From assembly GCF_001598555.1 (NCBI RefSeq), contig NZ_BCZE01000065.1, positions 1 through 45,970 of the forward strand: a stretch of DNA of 45,970 nt, in the 5' to 3' direction. Below are positions 24,738 to 32,154 of the stretch, piece after piece (positions within the stretch are counted from its first letter, which is position 1; every line of letters starts with the position of its first letter). The DNA comes from Novosphingobium rosa NBRC 15208 (GTDB lineage Bacteria; Pseudomonadota; Alphaproteobacteria; Sphingomonadales; Sphingomonadaceae). Below the pieces are notes generated by a model. That model was not told the DNA's origin. It saw nothing but the letters and a program-made list of their open reading frames with translations, and did not search any database. The translations under genes were made by a program, and so were the position numbers.

Positions 24738-25020
24738 AGAAGATGCGAGGGCCCTTAGCGAGCGCTTGTCGCGAGCGACAAGCTACGGCGCCCTCGCGCT
24801 CCCTTTAATGTCTAACTTGCGCTTCGGGTTCGGCAACAGAACAACGTCGCGGCGCCGCAGGCAATATTCCTCGGGCAGCGCTATCAGATTGAAGGCCTGC
24901 GGCGCCTTATGTGGTGCAGGTGGAGAGAGTGGGCGCACCATTTCGGAGCCACTGCCCTCTCGTCGGAAGACGAGATGGGAGCGCGAGGGTGTAACACCCT
25001 CGCATCTTCCTTTCTTCTCG
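24738..25020 (+). repeat. Copy 4: complete hairpin-ended repeat (type copy)
   Basis: This 283-bp element fills the 296-bp gap between the convergent ompW and fnr genes, where no gene is visible. Left end: GCGAGGGC (24745-24752) pairs with GCCCTCGC (24790-24797), enclosing an inner hairpin GCTTGTCG / CGACAAGC with loop cgag. GCTCCC follows. Right end: GGGAGC, then GCGAGGGTG / CACCCTCGC with loop taa (24983-25003), then a T-rich run. The two ends are inverted copies of each other around a body of about 180 bp. No open reading frame with family features is inside. Confidence 0.85.
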
Positions 25021-25026
25021 GCTTCC

Positions 25027-25725
25027 TTACCCCGCCTCAGCGATCAAAGCATGGCGATTGGCGATCACCACCTCACGCCGACTGGGCAGATCGATCAGCC
25101 CCTCGGTCTTCAACCGCGTGAACTGCCGGCTGACGGTCTCGATGGTCAGCCCCAGCACATCGGCGATCTGCTGGCGCGAGAAGGGCAGATGGAAGCGTGC
25201 GACGATACCGTCCCCCTCGCCCTCGCAGGTCAAGGGCGCCAGACGGTCCGAAAGCTCGATCAGAAAACTGGCCACCTTCTCGCTGGCCGATTTGCGGCCC
25301 AGCAGCAGCATCCAGCGGCGCGTGCGGTCCAGCTCGCTCAGCGTGCGCTGCAGCAGCTTGTGCTCCAGATCGGGATGCTTGCGGGCGAAGCCGTCGAAGT
25401 CTACGCGGCTGAACACGCAGACCCGCGCATCGGTCAGCGCCGTCACGCCATGGTTGGTGGTGCCGCCGAAGGGCCGCCCGATAAAATCGCTGGGATAGAC
25501 CACGCCCACGATCTGCTCGCGCCCGTCGTCCGTGCCGGTGGAGAGCTTGAGCACCCCCTCGATCACATTGGCGACGAGCACCGAATCCTCGCCCTCCCAG
25601 ATCAGGCTTTCGCCGGCGGCAAGATTGCGCCGCCGCCCGATGCTGTTGAGCGCGCCGATCTCGGATTCGTCCAGAGCCGAACAGATCGCCCTGTTCCGCA
25701 CGACGCAAGTATCACATGAAGACAT
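25027..25725 (-). CDS. fnrL: FNR-type oxygen-sensing transcription regulator
   Basis: A 232-residue Crp/Fnr-family regulator. Cysteines 4, 7 and 15 (CDTC, then RAIC: spacing C-x2-C-x7-C) and C103 (ARVCVF) match the four ligands of the oxygen-labile [4Fe-4S] cluster in FnrL/FixK-like proteins. The cyclic-nucleotide-like beta-roll spans about 30-115, the dimer helix about 118-150, and the HTH about 183-210, with the recognition helix IETVSRQF containing E196, S199 and R200, the residues that read TTGAT half-sites. The ATG at 25725 gives the cysteines directly at the N-terminus. Matching boxes occur at four places in the window, so it is probably their regulator. fnrL is chosen over fixK because the cysteines are present. 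Confidence 0.92.
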   Translation of the reverse strand: MSSCDTCVVRNRAICSALDESEIGALNSIGRRRNLAAGESLIWEGEDSVLVANVIEGVLKLSTGTDDGREQIVGVVYPSDFIGRPFGGTTNHGVTALTDARVCVFSRVDFDGFARKHPDLEHKLLQRTLSELDRTRRWMLLLGRKSASEKVASFLIELSDRLAPLTCEGEGDGIVARFHLPFSRQQIADVLGLTIETVSRQFTRLKTEGLIDLPSRREVVIANRHALIAEAG

Positions 25726-25829
25726 GGCATTGTGACATAGCAGTTCCAGCCCGTGGCGACAATGGGACGCGCCGTGGTACTTAGGTCGCCCTTGGGGGTC
25801 GCGCCTCTCATCGCAACAGGCCGGAACAA

Positions 25830-26603
25830 CTACATCACATCGGCAAGGCCACTCAGCGCGCTGCGCAGCTTGTCGATGGCCTGCGCCTTCAGCTGATGCA
25901 CGCGCGGGATGGAGACACCCAGCACCTCGGCGATTTCGGCAAGGTTCAGCTCCTCGACGAAATAGAGCTGGATCACCATTTGCAGGCGCTCCGGCAATTC
26001 TCCGATGGCGCCGGCAACGCTCTGCCGCAATTCCTCATCCTGCAACAGGGTGAAGCTGTCTGGCTGATCGTCGGCAAAGGCCATGGAGCTGTCGGAATAG
26101 GTCTCGTCCAGCGCCTCGAAACGCAGCGGCTCGGACGACATGCGCAGCCCTTCCAGATCGGCCAAACTCATCCCCATTTCTTCTGCAAGTTCGCTGTCCT
26201 TGGGCTCGCGCCCCAGACGGTTGGTGAGCAGCGTGTGCTTCTCGCGCACCAGACGCCGCCGCTCTACCGCCCCGCGCGACAAAGGCACATGGCGGCGGAT
26301 CAGATCGACCATCGCCCCCCTCACCCGCATCTTGGCGTAAGCGGCAAAGCCGTCCTCGCCCGGGCCATTGTGCTTCTGGGCGCATTCGGTGAGGGCGACG
26401 AGGCCCGCCTGCATCAGGTCTTCCACCTCGATCCCGTCGCGCCCGCCCTGCAGATGCCAGGCAAGGCGGCGGACCATCGGCATGAAGCGGCGCACGCGGT
26501 CGCCCGGATCGTTGCCATAGGCCGCGGCGATGCGACGCCCGCCAGGCCCTTTCAGCTGGATGGGATTGGCGGCGGAGAGGAAAGGTTTGTGGTCGTGGAT
26601 CAT
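25830..26603 (-). CDS. fliA: Flagellar sigma factor FliA (sigma-28)
   Basis: Directs RNA polymerase to late flagellar genes such as flagellin and is inhibited by FlgM. The 257-residue protein has region 2 (RRLAWHLQ...IEVEDLMQAGLVAL and FAAYAKMRVRGAMVDLIRR), region 3 (LGREPKDSELAEEMGMSLADLE) and region 4 with an HTH (LNLAEIAEVLGVSIPRVHQLKAQAIDKL, shown in part). Region 1.1 is absent as in group 3 sigma factors. The ATG overlaps the flhA stop by 4 bp. The cognate anti-sigma factor flgM is 4 kb upstream in the same cluster. Confidence 0.96.
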   Translation of the reverse strand: MIHDHKPFLSAANPIQLKGPGGRRIAAAYGNDPGDRVRRFMPMVRRLAWHLQGGRDGIEVEDLMQAGLVALTECAQKHNGPGEDGFAAYAKMRVRGAMVDLIRRHVPLSRGAVERRRLVREKHTLLTNRLGREPKDSELAEEMGMSLADLEGLRMSSEPLRFEALDETYSDSSMAFADDQPDSFTLLQDEELRQSVAGAIGELPERLQMVIQLYFVEELNLAEIAEVLGVSIPRVHQLKAQAIDKLRSALSGLADVM

Positions 26604-28741
26604 GCAGCCATACTCTCGACAGGGCTGGATGGATAAGCGGCGCCCGGCTGATGGGTCAGTTGTGCCTGCTGCTGGGGCTGTTCGCCCACCACGCAGATCA
26701 CCTCCACCGGCTGGGTTTCGGGCAGTTCGGTGATCGACATCACCACGCAGCCGGGCGCGCGCAGCCTGAGCAGCGCGGCCAGAGCCCGGCGCAGGCGCGG
26801 CTGGACGATCATCGCCACCGAGGAGGCCGAGGGGCCGCGCTGGGCGACCACACCGGCGACACGTTCGCCAATGGTGCGGGCCAGATCGGGCTCGATCAGC
26901 GGCTGGTTGGTGACCGGATCGATCAGCCCCTGCGAGATCATCGCCTCCAGCGAGGAATCCAGCGTCACCACCGGCAGGCGCTCGTTGGGCGGGCAGATGC
27001 TGCTGACGATCAGGCCGCCCAGATCGGCGCGGACCATATCGACGATGCGGTCGTGCTCCTGCGTGATCTGCACCGCCTGGGCGATGGACTGCAGGATGGG
27101 CAGCGGATGGGCGATGGAAATGCCGTCTTCCAGCAGGTTGCGCAGCAGGCGGGTCATCGCCGCCAGGCTGAGCGGCGTGGGATAGACGGTTTCCACCAGA
27201 GCCCCGGCGCGCAGCTTGAGCGCCTCGAGCAGGGTCTTGACCTCATCCGGACCCAGCAGGGCATGGGCGCGCTCGGCCATCATCTGGTTGAGATGGGTGG
27301 CGATCACCGTGCTGGCGTCGACGGTCAGATAGCCTTCGGCAATCGCCATGTCGCGCAGCGGCGGGTCGATCCAGTAGCCGGGGCAGCCGAAGGAGGGATC
27401 GCGCGTCTCGATGCCGCGCAGATGGGCCTGCGGATTGGCCTCGCCCGCATCGATGGCCAGCACCTTGTCGACCATCACCGTCGATCCGCCCAGCACCACG
27501 CCGCCCAGAATGATGCGATAGTCGCTGGGGCCCATATCGAGGCTGTCGCGCACGCGGAACTGGGGGACGATGAAGCCGAAGGTCTGCGACAGCTGCTTGC
27601 GCACGCCGGTGATGCGGCTGACGAGCGGCGCACCGCGCTTCTCGTCGACCAGCTGCACCAGGCCGTAACCCAGCTCGACCGTGACCAGCGTATGGTCGGA
27701 AACCTCGCCCAGCGTGATCTTGCCGGGATCGGCAGGCGGCACCACGGCGGGCATGGCGGCGATGGCCTTGGCCAGCTTGTCGCGCTTGTTGAGCTTGCGC
27801 CAGATGAAGAAGGCGATGGCGGCCGCGGGCAGGAACACGCGCTGCGGCATGGCCGGGATGAAGCCGATGGCGCCCAGAATGAGGGCCACAGGCAGCCAGA
27901 TCTCGGGGCTGGCGAACTGGCCCCCGATCTGCCCTGCCAGATTGCGCGTATCGTTCACGCGGGTGACGATCACGGCGGCGGCGATGGAGAGCAGCAGCGC
28001 AGGCACCTGCGCCACCAGCGCGTCACCCACCGACAGCGAGATGTAGCGGCTGGCGGCTTCCGAAGCGGTGAGCCCGTGCGAGATCATGCCAAGGCAGAAA
28101 CCGGCAATAACGTTCACGGCAAGGATCAGCAGGGCGGCAACGGCGTCGCCCTTCACGAATTTGGACGCACCATCCATCGAACCATAGAAATCGGCCTCGG
28201 TGGAGATTTCGCGGCGGCGGGCCTTGGCTTCCTCGGCGTTCATCAGGCCGGCGGCCATATCGGCGTCGATGGCCATCTGCTTGCCGGGCAGAGCGTCGAG
28301 GGTGAAACGCGCGGAGACTTCCGACACGCGGCCCGCGCCCTTGGTGATGACGACCAGATTGATGATCATCAGGATCAGGAAGACGAAGATGCCGACCGCG
28401 AAATTGCCGCCGATCAGGAATTCGCCAAAGGCCTCGATAACGTGCCCTGCCGCCGCGCCGCCCTCATGCCCATGCACCAGCACCACGCGGGTGGAAGCGA
28501 CGTTGAGCGCAAGGCGGAGCAAGGTGGCGAACAGCAGCACCGAGGGGAAAGAGGAAAAGTCCAGCGGCTTGGCCGCGTTCATCGAAGCCATCAGCACCGC
28601 CACCGAAAGGGCGATGTTGAAGACGAAGAACACGTCGAGCATGAAGGCCGGGATCGGCACCACCATCAGCACGATGATGGTGAGGATGCCGGCGGGCAGC
28701 GCGAAGCTCTGCGGGCTGAAGGCGGTGAAGAGGCGGTTCAT
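26600..28741 (-). CDS. flhA: Flagellar export apparatus protein FlhA
   Basis: Integral component of the flagellar type III export gate. A 713-residue protein with eight N-terminal helices, the FHIPEP-like core region (FAVGIFVFLILMIINLVVIT, ARFTLDALPGKQMAIDADM in part) and a cytosolic C-terminal domain that docks chaperones and substrates (from about residue 350). The conserved GKQMAID and AEADFYG-like (TEADFYGSMDGASKFVKGDA) segments are intact. ATG start 10 bp after the transglycosylase gene. flhB is not in this window. Confidence 0.97.
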   Translation of the reverse strand: MNRLFTAFSPQSFALPAGILTIIVLMVVPIPAFMLDVFFVFNIALSVAVLMASMNAAKPLDFSSFPSVLLFATLLRLALNVASTRVVLVHGHEGGAAAGHVIEAFGEFLIGGNFAVGIFVFLILMIINLVVITKGAGRVSEVSARFTLDALPGKQMAIDADMAAGLMNAEEAKARRREISTEADFYGSMDGASKFVKGDAVAALLILAVNVIAGFCLGMISHGLTASEAASRYISLSVGDALVAQVPALLLSIAAAVIVTRVNDTRNLAGQIGGQFASPEIWLPVALILGAIGFIPAMPQRVFLPAAAIAFFIWRKLNKRDKLAKAIAAMPAVVPPADPGKITLGEVSDHTLVTVELGYGLVQLVDEKRGAPLVSRITGVRKQLSQTFGFIVPQFRVRDSLDMGPSDYRIILGGVVLGGSTVMVDKVLAIDAGEANPQAHLRGIETRDPSFGCPGYWIDPPLRDMAIAEGYLTVDASTVIATHLNQMMAERAHALLGPDEVKTLLEALKLRAGALVETVYPTPLSLAAMTRLLRNLLEDGISIAHPLPILQSIAQAVQITQEHDRIVDMVRADLGGLIVSSICPPNERLPVVTLDSSLEAMISQGLIDPVTNQPLIEPDLARTIGERVAGVVAQRGPSASSVAMIVQPRLRRALAALLRLRAPGCVVMSITELPETQPVEVICVVGEQPQQQAQLTHQPGAAYPSSPVESMAA

Positions 28742-28751
28742 GACTGGATCC

Positions 28752-29711
28752 TCACAGGCCCATGGATTTCAGGCGGCCATAAGCGGCGCGCACGGCGGCA
28801 GGCGCGGCGCTGCCATCAGCCCCGCCACCAAAGACATTCTGCAGCGTATCGGCCATCGACAGCCGCGTGTTGCCGCCATCCCCCGCGCCAGAGCTACCGG
28901 CAGAGGAAGCGGCAAAATCGCCGTCACGAGCGGCAGCAAACTGCCGGGCCAGCGGGCCACCCATCGTTGCCGGATCGGGCAAAGGGGCAGGAACCGTGGC
29001 TTCCGCCCAGCTCACGCCGCCGCCATAGGCCCCATAGGCGGGGCTATAATTGGCCGTGGTCAGCGGATCGAAATTGCCGTCCTCGCTGTTCATGGCGCGG
29101 GTCATCTTGCCGCGCAGCAGGTCCATCACCTGGCCCAGGCTGCGGGGCATGCCGCCCGGCGCGAAAAAGATCGCCTGATTGCTGGCCGCCGCCTTGGGAT
29201 TGATCGCCGCCGCGGTTTGCGTGGGATCGACAGCCATGGCGGAGAGGAATTTCCTGGCGCCATCGGCACCCAGAAAATGCGCCAGATACAATTCACTGGC
29301 GTCCGGCGTGCGGCCCAGCGCATTGGTCAGCGCCACCTGATTGTCACCGGCCAGACCCGCCGCCATCATCGCCGAGGCATTGGGATCGTCGCGCATCGCC
29401 ATCATCTGCGCGCGCGCCATGGGATCGGACACCGCAGCACCCGACAGACCAAGCATGGCGCCATGTTTCTGCAGCGTATTCAACCAGGTCGCGTTGGTGA
29501 ACTGATACAGTCCGCGCGCGCTGGAGGTCGCCGCCTGGGCGCGGGGATCGAGGCTCGATTCCAGCTTCGCCTGAGCGAGGAGATAGTTGAAGTCCACGCC
29601 GCTGGCCCCTGCCGCGCGGGCAATGGCCGCGCGCGAGGCATCACGCTGCGAGGACGGGTCCGTGGCGATGGCGGCGGCCCATTGGGCGCCTGTCAGATCT
29701 GGCTGGCTCAA
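28752..29711 (-). CDS. Lytic transglycosylase, probable flagellar muramidase
   Basis: A soluble protein with an SLT-type transglycosylase domain near the N-terminus: FNYLLAQAKLESSLDP contains the catalytic Glu, followed by SSARGLYQFTNATWL and later YLAHFLGADGA. These enzymes cut peptidoglycan to let the rod pass. FlgJ in this window has no muramidase domain, so this protein probably supplies that activity. The C-terminal 130 residues are low-complexity (Gly/Ala/Ser). No signal peptide is visible; export through the flagellar system is possible. Start: no ATG is in frame; TTG 29711 has GGGAG upstream and was preferred to TTG 29729. It is first in a transglycosylase-flhA-fliA operon with a near-perfect sigma-54 promoter 38 bp upstream. 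Confidence 0.85.
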   Translation of the reverse strand: MSQPDLTGAQWAAAIATDPSSQRDASRAAIARAAGASGVDFNYLLAQAKLESSLDPRAQAATSSARGLYQFTNATWLNTLQKHGAMLGLSGAAVSDPMARAQMMAMRDDPNASAMMAAGLAGDNQVALTNALGRTPDASELYLAHFLGADGARKFLSAMAVDPTQTAAAINPKAAASNQAIFFAPGGMPRSLGQVMDLLRGKMTRAMNSEDGNFDPLTTANYSPAYGAYGGGVSWAEATVPAPLPDPATMGGPLARQFAAARDGDFAASSAGSSGAGDGGNTRLSMADTLQNVFGGGADGSAAPAAVRAAYGRLKSMGL

Positions 29712-29749
29712 GCCCTGCTCCCGAAACAAAGGGTTCCGAAAACATTTTA

Positions 29750-29765
29750 AGCAAGCTGCGTGCCA
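29750..29765 (-). promoter_or_regulatory. Sigma-54 promoter of the transglycosylase-flhA-fliA operon
   Basis: On the minus strand TGGCAC-GCAGC-TTGCT, matching the -24/-12 consensus TGGCAC-N5-TTGCW at every fixed position. Transcription would begin near 29740, 30 nt before the TTG start. It makes fliA a sigma-54-dependent gene, as in other alphaproteobacteria. Confidence 0.9.
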
Positions 29766-29805
29766 GTTTCTGAATTTTGCCGCCCGAACCTTGGCTCAAG
29801 GGCGG

Positions 29806-29837
29806 AAAAAAGCGGGGCCGCCGATGCGTCGCCCCGC
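29806..29837 (-). terminator. Intrinsic terminator of flgMN
   Basis: On the minus strand, GCGGGGC / GCCCCGC with a 12-base loop followed by six T. It lies 15 bp beyond the flgN stop and before the sigma-54 promoter at 29750, separating the two operons. Confidence 0.85.
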
Positions 29838-29851
29838 CGTCTGGCCGAAAA

Positions 29852-30253
29852 TCAGGCGCGCGCGCCGGTGTAAGTGTAGGCAGGCACGCCCTGGGGCCGC
29901 AAGGCCTGCCCCGTCTGTGCCTTGTAAAGAGCGGCGCCACCCGACAGCGCACTCAACCGAGCCGCGACATTGGCGGCGATCAGGTTGCGCAGCTGGCGGT
30001 TCACCTCGTTGAGGCGGCGCGCGGCATCGATCAGCCCCCGCGTTTCCTCGTCGATATGGCCATCATCCGCAGCTTCAAGTTCTTCGCACAGGACATATTT
30101 GTCATGAGCGCAGCCCATGATCGAATCCATGTCCATGCCGGTCAGCGCTTCCCGCTCATGCCGCAGCAGCTCGATCATGCGACGCAGAGTGTCGCCGCGC
30201 GAGACAGGGGCATTCGCCAGAAGAGCGCTGGAACCGGCAAACTGATGCTTCAT
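29852..30253 (-). CDS. flgN: Flagellar export chaperone FlgN
   Basis: A 133-residue helical protein resembling FlgN, the chaperone for the hook-filament junction proteins FlgK and FlgL. The pattern RMIELLRHEREALTGMDMDSI and the C-terminal RLNEVNRQLRNLIAANVAARLSAL (read in parts) fit the family. It overlaps the flgM stop by 4 bp (ATGA), the usual flgM-flgN pairing. Annotation rests on context and weak similarity; the FlgN family is poorly conserved. Confidence 0.8.
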   Translation of the reverse strand: MKHQFAGSSALLANAPVSRGDTLRRMIELLRHEREALTGMDMDSIMGCAHDKYVLCEELEAADDGHIDEETRGLIDAARRLNEVNRQLRNLIAANVAARLSALSGGAALYKAQTGQALRPQGVPAYTYTGARA

Positions 30254-30624
30254 GTGTTGATCCTCAGCAACATGCCCGCGGCGATCATGGCATCGCCGAT
30301 CTTAGTCGGGACGAGGGGGTAGTTACCGGTCTCGATCGCCTTCTTGATGGTGGCGACGCGATCGGTATCGACGGGCGCCGCCCCGGCGCTCGCCTGTGTG
30401 GAGGTCACCACGGCAGCAGCGCTGGTGGCGCTGGCGCTCGAGGCGGCGGTGCTGGCCGACACTTGCGTGCTGGCAGCGACATTGACGCTCGCGGCATTGG
30501 CCGAAGCCGCCGCGCCGGCGTCCGTATTCAGCGACAGCCTGGACTCGGTCGCACCGACCTGCTGCACGCTTAAATCAACATTGTAGCCCGAACCGAGGCC
30601 GGGGCCGGATGCGATGCTCGACAT
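30250..30624 (-). CDS. flgM: Anti-sigma-28 factor FlgM
   Basis: Binds and inhibits FliA until it is exported. A 124-residue protein with a variable Ala/Ser-rich N-terminal part (residues 30-80) and the conserved C-terminal FlgM helix DTDRVATIKKAIETGNYPLVPTKIGDAMI, shown here in part as VATIKKAIETGNY and KIGDAMI. ATG 30624 follows AAGGAG. It is transcribed towards flgN and has a weak sigma-54-like site upstream. The Ala/Ser tract is long compared with enterobacterial FlgM. Confidence 0.9.
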   Translation of the reverse strand: MSSIASGPGLGSGYNVDLSVQQVGATESRLSLNTDAGAAASANAASVNVAASTQVSASTAASSASATSAAAVVTSTQASAGAAPVDTDRVATIKKAIETGNYPLVPTKIGDAMIAAGMLLRINT

Positions 30625-30648
30625 GGTTCCGCTCCTTGCGTTTCCACT

Positions 30649-30664
30649 GTCAAGAACGGTGCCG
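30649..30664 (-). promoter_or_regulatory. Degenerate sigma-54-like site upstream of flgM
   Basis: Minus strand CGGCAC-CGTTC-TTGAC: exact spacing and GG at -24, but the -12 GC is GA. It may be a weak promoter or chance. A start near 30638 would leave a 14-nt leader with the AAGGAG ribosome site. Confidence 0.3.
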
Positions 30665-30741
30665 CACCACGGCTTTTAAGGCAAACAACAAATTCGAGCG
30701 GCAGTTTTTGACAAGTCCCGGCAACCAACGGCAAATTCCTG

Positions 30742-30757
30742 CGGCAAGAAGCTGCCG
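30742..30757. promoter_or_regulatory. Inverted repeat, possible flagellar activator site
   Basis: CGGCAA-GAAG-CTGCCG, one mismatch from the CGGCAA-N4-TTGCCG element upstream of flgB (33013-33028). Further CGGCAA half-sites lie at about 30719 and 30729. It sits about 85 bp upstream of the flgM sigma-54-like site. Confidence 0.4.
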
Positions 30758-30790
30758 CCCCTTGCCAGGCCCGCCTGCCGGGGCCCGAAA

Positions 30791-31327
30791 TCACTCTTCG
30801 ATCGGCACTTCGACCTCGCCGGGGCGCACGATCCGCGCGCGGATCGCCTCGGCGGCCTGCTGGCCCGGCTGGCGGTTCCCCACCCGCAAGGAACGCACGC
30901 GGATCCACTCGCCAACCGCTCCGGCATCCAGCGCCTCACCCGGCTGGGTGACGGCGAAGCCATCGCCGGCAACGGCAATGGTCACCGCCTCGCCACGCAT
31001 GATGGCGGGGGTGGACGGGACCGCAGCGGCAGCCGCCGCCGCGCGCACCGGCACGAACAGGTGCCAGCTGCCCGGATCGGGGCATTCCACCACCAGCGAG
31101 TCATGGCGCGAGGTGCGCCACGAGAGCCCCAGCGGCGACCGGCAAGCGGCAAGCCGCAGCCGCCGGTCGACCGGCAAGGTCGCGCCGCCGGTGCCGCCAA
31201 TGGGCACGCCGGTGAAAGCAGACACTTCGCGGTCAATCGCGGCAGGGTCGGTGTAGGCGCCTTGCGCCATGGCAGGCGTTGCGGCCAGCAAAGGCAGCGC
31301 AGCCATAAGGAGTTTGGACAGTCGCAT
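30791..31327 (-). CDS. flgA: Flagellar P-ring chaperone FlgA
   Basis: Periplasmic chaperone for assembly of the FlgI P-ring. The start ATG 31327 gives MRLSKLLMAALPLLAATPAMAQ, a clean signal peptide; the open frame upstream (to 31459) has no ribosome site and crosses the promoter. The 178-residue product ends in an SAF-like domain with RGEAVTIAVAGDGFAVTQPGEALDAGAVGEWIRVRS-type pattern (IAVAGDGF and GEWIRVRSLR), typical of FlgA. A near-perfect sigma-54 promoter is 48 bp upstream. Confidence 0.88.
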   Translation of the reverse strand: MRLSKLLMAALPLLAATPAMAQGAYTDPAAIDREVSAFTGVPIGGTGGATLPVDRRLRLAACRSPLGLSWRTSRHDSLVVECPDPGSWHLFVPVRAAAAAAAVPSTPAIMRGEAVTIAVAGDGFAVTQPGEALDAGAVGEWIRVRSLRVGNRQPGQQAAEAIRARIVRPGEVEVPIEE

Positions 31328-31374
31328 CGTAAAAGGCCCTGACATGATATGGGACAGGATTATGGTCAGGGTTA

Positions 31375-31390
31375 AGCAATCTTCGTGCCA
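31375..31390 (-). promoter_or_regulatory. Sigma-54 promoter of flgA
   Basis: Minus strand TGGCAC-GAAGA-TTGCT, a perfect match to TGGCAC-N5-TTGCW. The transcript would begin near 31365, about 38 nt before the flgA ATG. Confidence 0.9.
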
Positions 31391-31414
31391 TGTTTGAACG
31401 GAAGAACGTTTGAA

Positions 31415-31680
31415 GAGGACATGCGAGGGCCATAAGCGTGCGCTTGTCACACGCGACAAGCTTGGGGCGCCCTCGCGCTCCCGTTAATGTCTTCGTTGCG
31501 CTTCGGGTTCGGCCCGGGAGCAACATCGCCGCGTCGCAGGCAATAACGACGGCGCAACGCTTGGGATTTGAGGTGGTGCAGGTGGGCAGGCGGGGCACAA
31601 GGATCGGGAGCCCCCGCCCCATCGCCGGAAGACGTTATGGGAGCGCGAGGGGGTAACCCCCTCGCCTCTTTTCTTCCATC
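31415..31680 (+). repeat. Copy 5: complete hairpin-ended repeat
   Basis: The 365 bp between the flgA start and the ExbD-like gene hold the flgA promoter and this element; no gene is seen. Left end: GCGAGGGC (31423-31430) pairs with GCCCTCGC (31469-31476) around an inner hairpin GCTTGTC / GACAAGC. Right end: GCGAGGGGG / CCCCCTCGC, loop taa (31645-31665), followed by T-rich sequence on the outside. Body shares GCGCTTCGGGTTCGGC, CGCAGGCAATA and GGTGGTGCAGGTGG-type blocks with copy 4. It sits 12 bp from the stop of the ExbD-like gene, so it can terminate that operon on the minus strand. Confidence 0.85.
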
Positions 31681-31692
31681 TTTCTGAAAACC

Positions 31693-32154
31693 TTACTGCT
31701 GCCCACCCAGATCATAGGCGAGCGAAGCCAGCACCTCGGACGGCGCCCCGGCAGCTTCAGGCTCCATGATGATCCGCGCCTTCTGCCCCATCGCCCCTGC
31801 CTCCTGCGTCAACCGGGCAATGTTGACGATCGCATGGGACTGGCCTTCGGGCGGATAGCGCAAGGTAATCGTCAGGCGCTGGCGGCTATCGGGCTGCTGG
31901 CTGGCGAGCCATGCATCGATGCCGGGCCCGCCGGGAGCCTCACGCCAGATCGCCAGCGGCTGGGCGCGGGTGGGATCGACCAGATCGGGCCCGGGCTTGG
32001 GAGACGGAGGGGGCGGCGGAGGCGGCGGCGGTGCGGCCTGCGCCTTGCCTGCGGGCACGGAGGGCTCGGCCATGGCGGCGGCGGTCACCATGAAGAGGAT
32101 CAACGAGAGGTCGGCCAGCAGGGTCTGCCAGCCTATGCCGCCGCGAATGCTCAC
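31693..32154 (-). CDS. ExbD/MotB-like single-helix membrane protein
   Basis: A 153-residue protein: a short N-terminus, one membrane helix (about 11-29) with a buried Asp (LLADLSLILFMVTAAAM), a poly-proline linker (nine Pro near residues 42-50), and a small C-terminal domain (about 75-150) that lacks the OmpA peptidoglycan-binding motifs. The Asp-in-helix layout is that of ExbD/TolR/MotB proton channels. GTG start overlapping the stop of the MotA-like gene (GTGA). Together they form a pair resembling a small ion-driven motor; the partner in the outer membrane or wall is unknown. It is distinct from the true motAB at 41.4-43.2 kb. Confidence 0.7.
   Translation of the reverse strand: MSIRGGIGWQTLLADLSLILFMVTAAAMAEPSVPAGKAQAAPPPPPPPPPSPKPGPDLVDPTRAQPLAIWREAPGGPGIDAWLASQQPDSRQRLTITLRYPPEGQSHAIVNIARLTQEAGAMGQKARIIMEPEAAGAPSEVLASLAYDLGGQQ

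Noticed and set aside
24738..25020. Repeat as a transposon with its own transposase
   Set aside because: No internal reading frame with transposase features and no clear target-site duplication by eye; at most a non-autonomous element.
26651..29203. An 850-codon open frame opposite flhA
   Set aside because: Antisense shadow of flhA, His/Gly/Gln-rich and without motifs; long shadows are expected at this GC.
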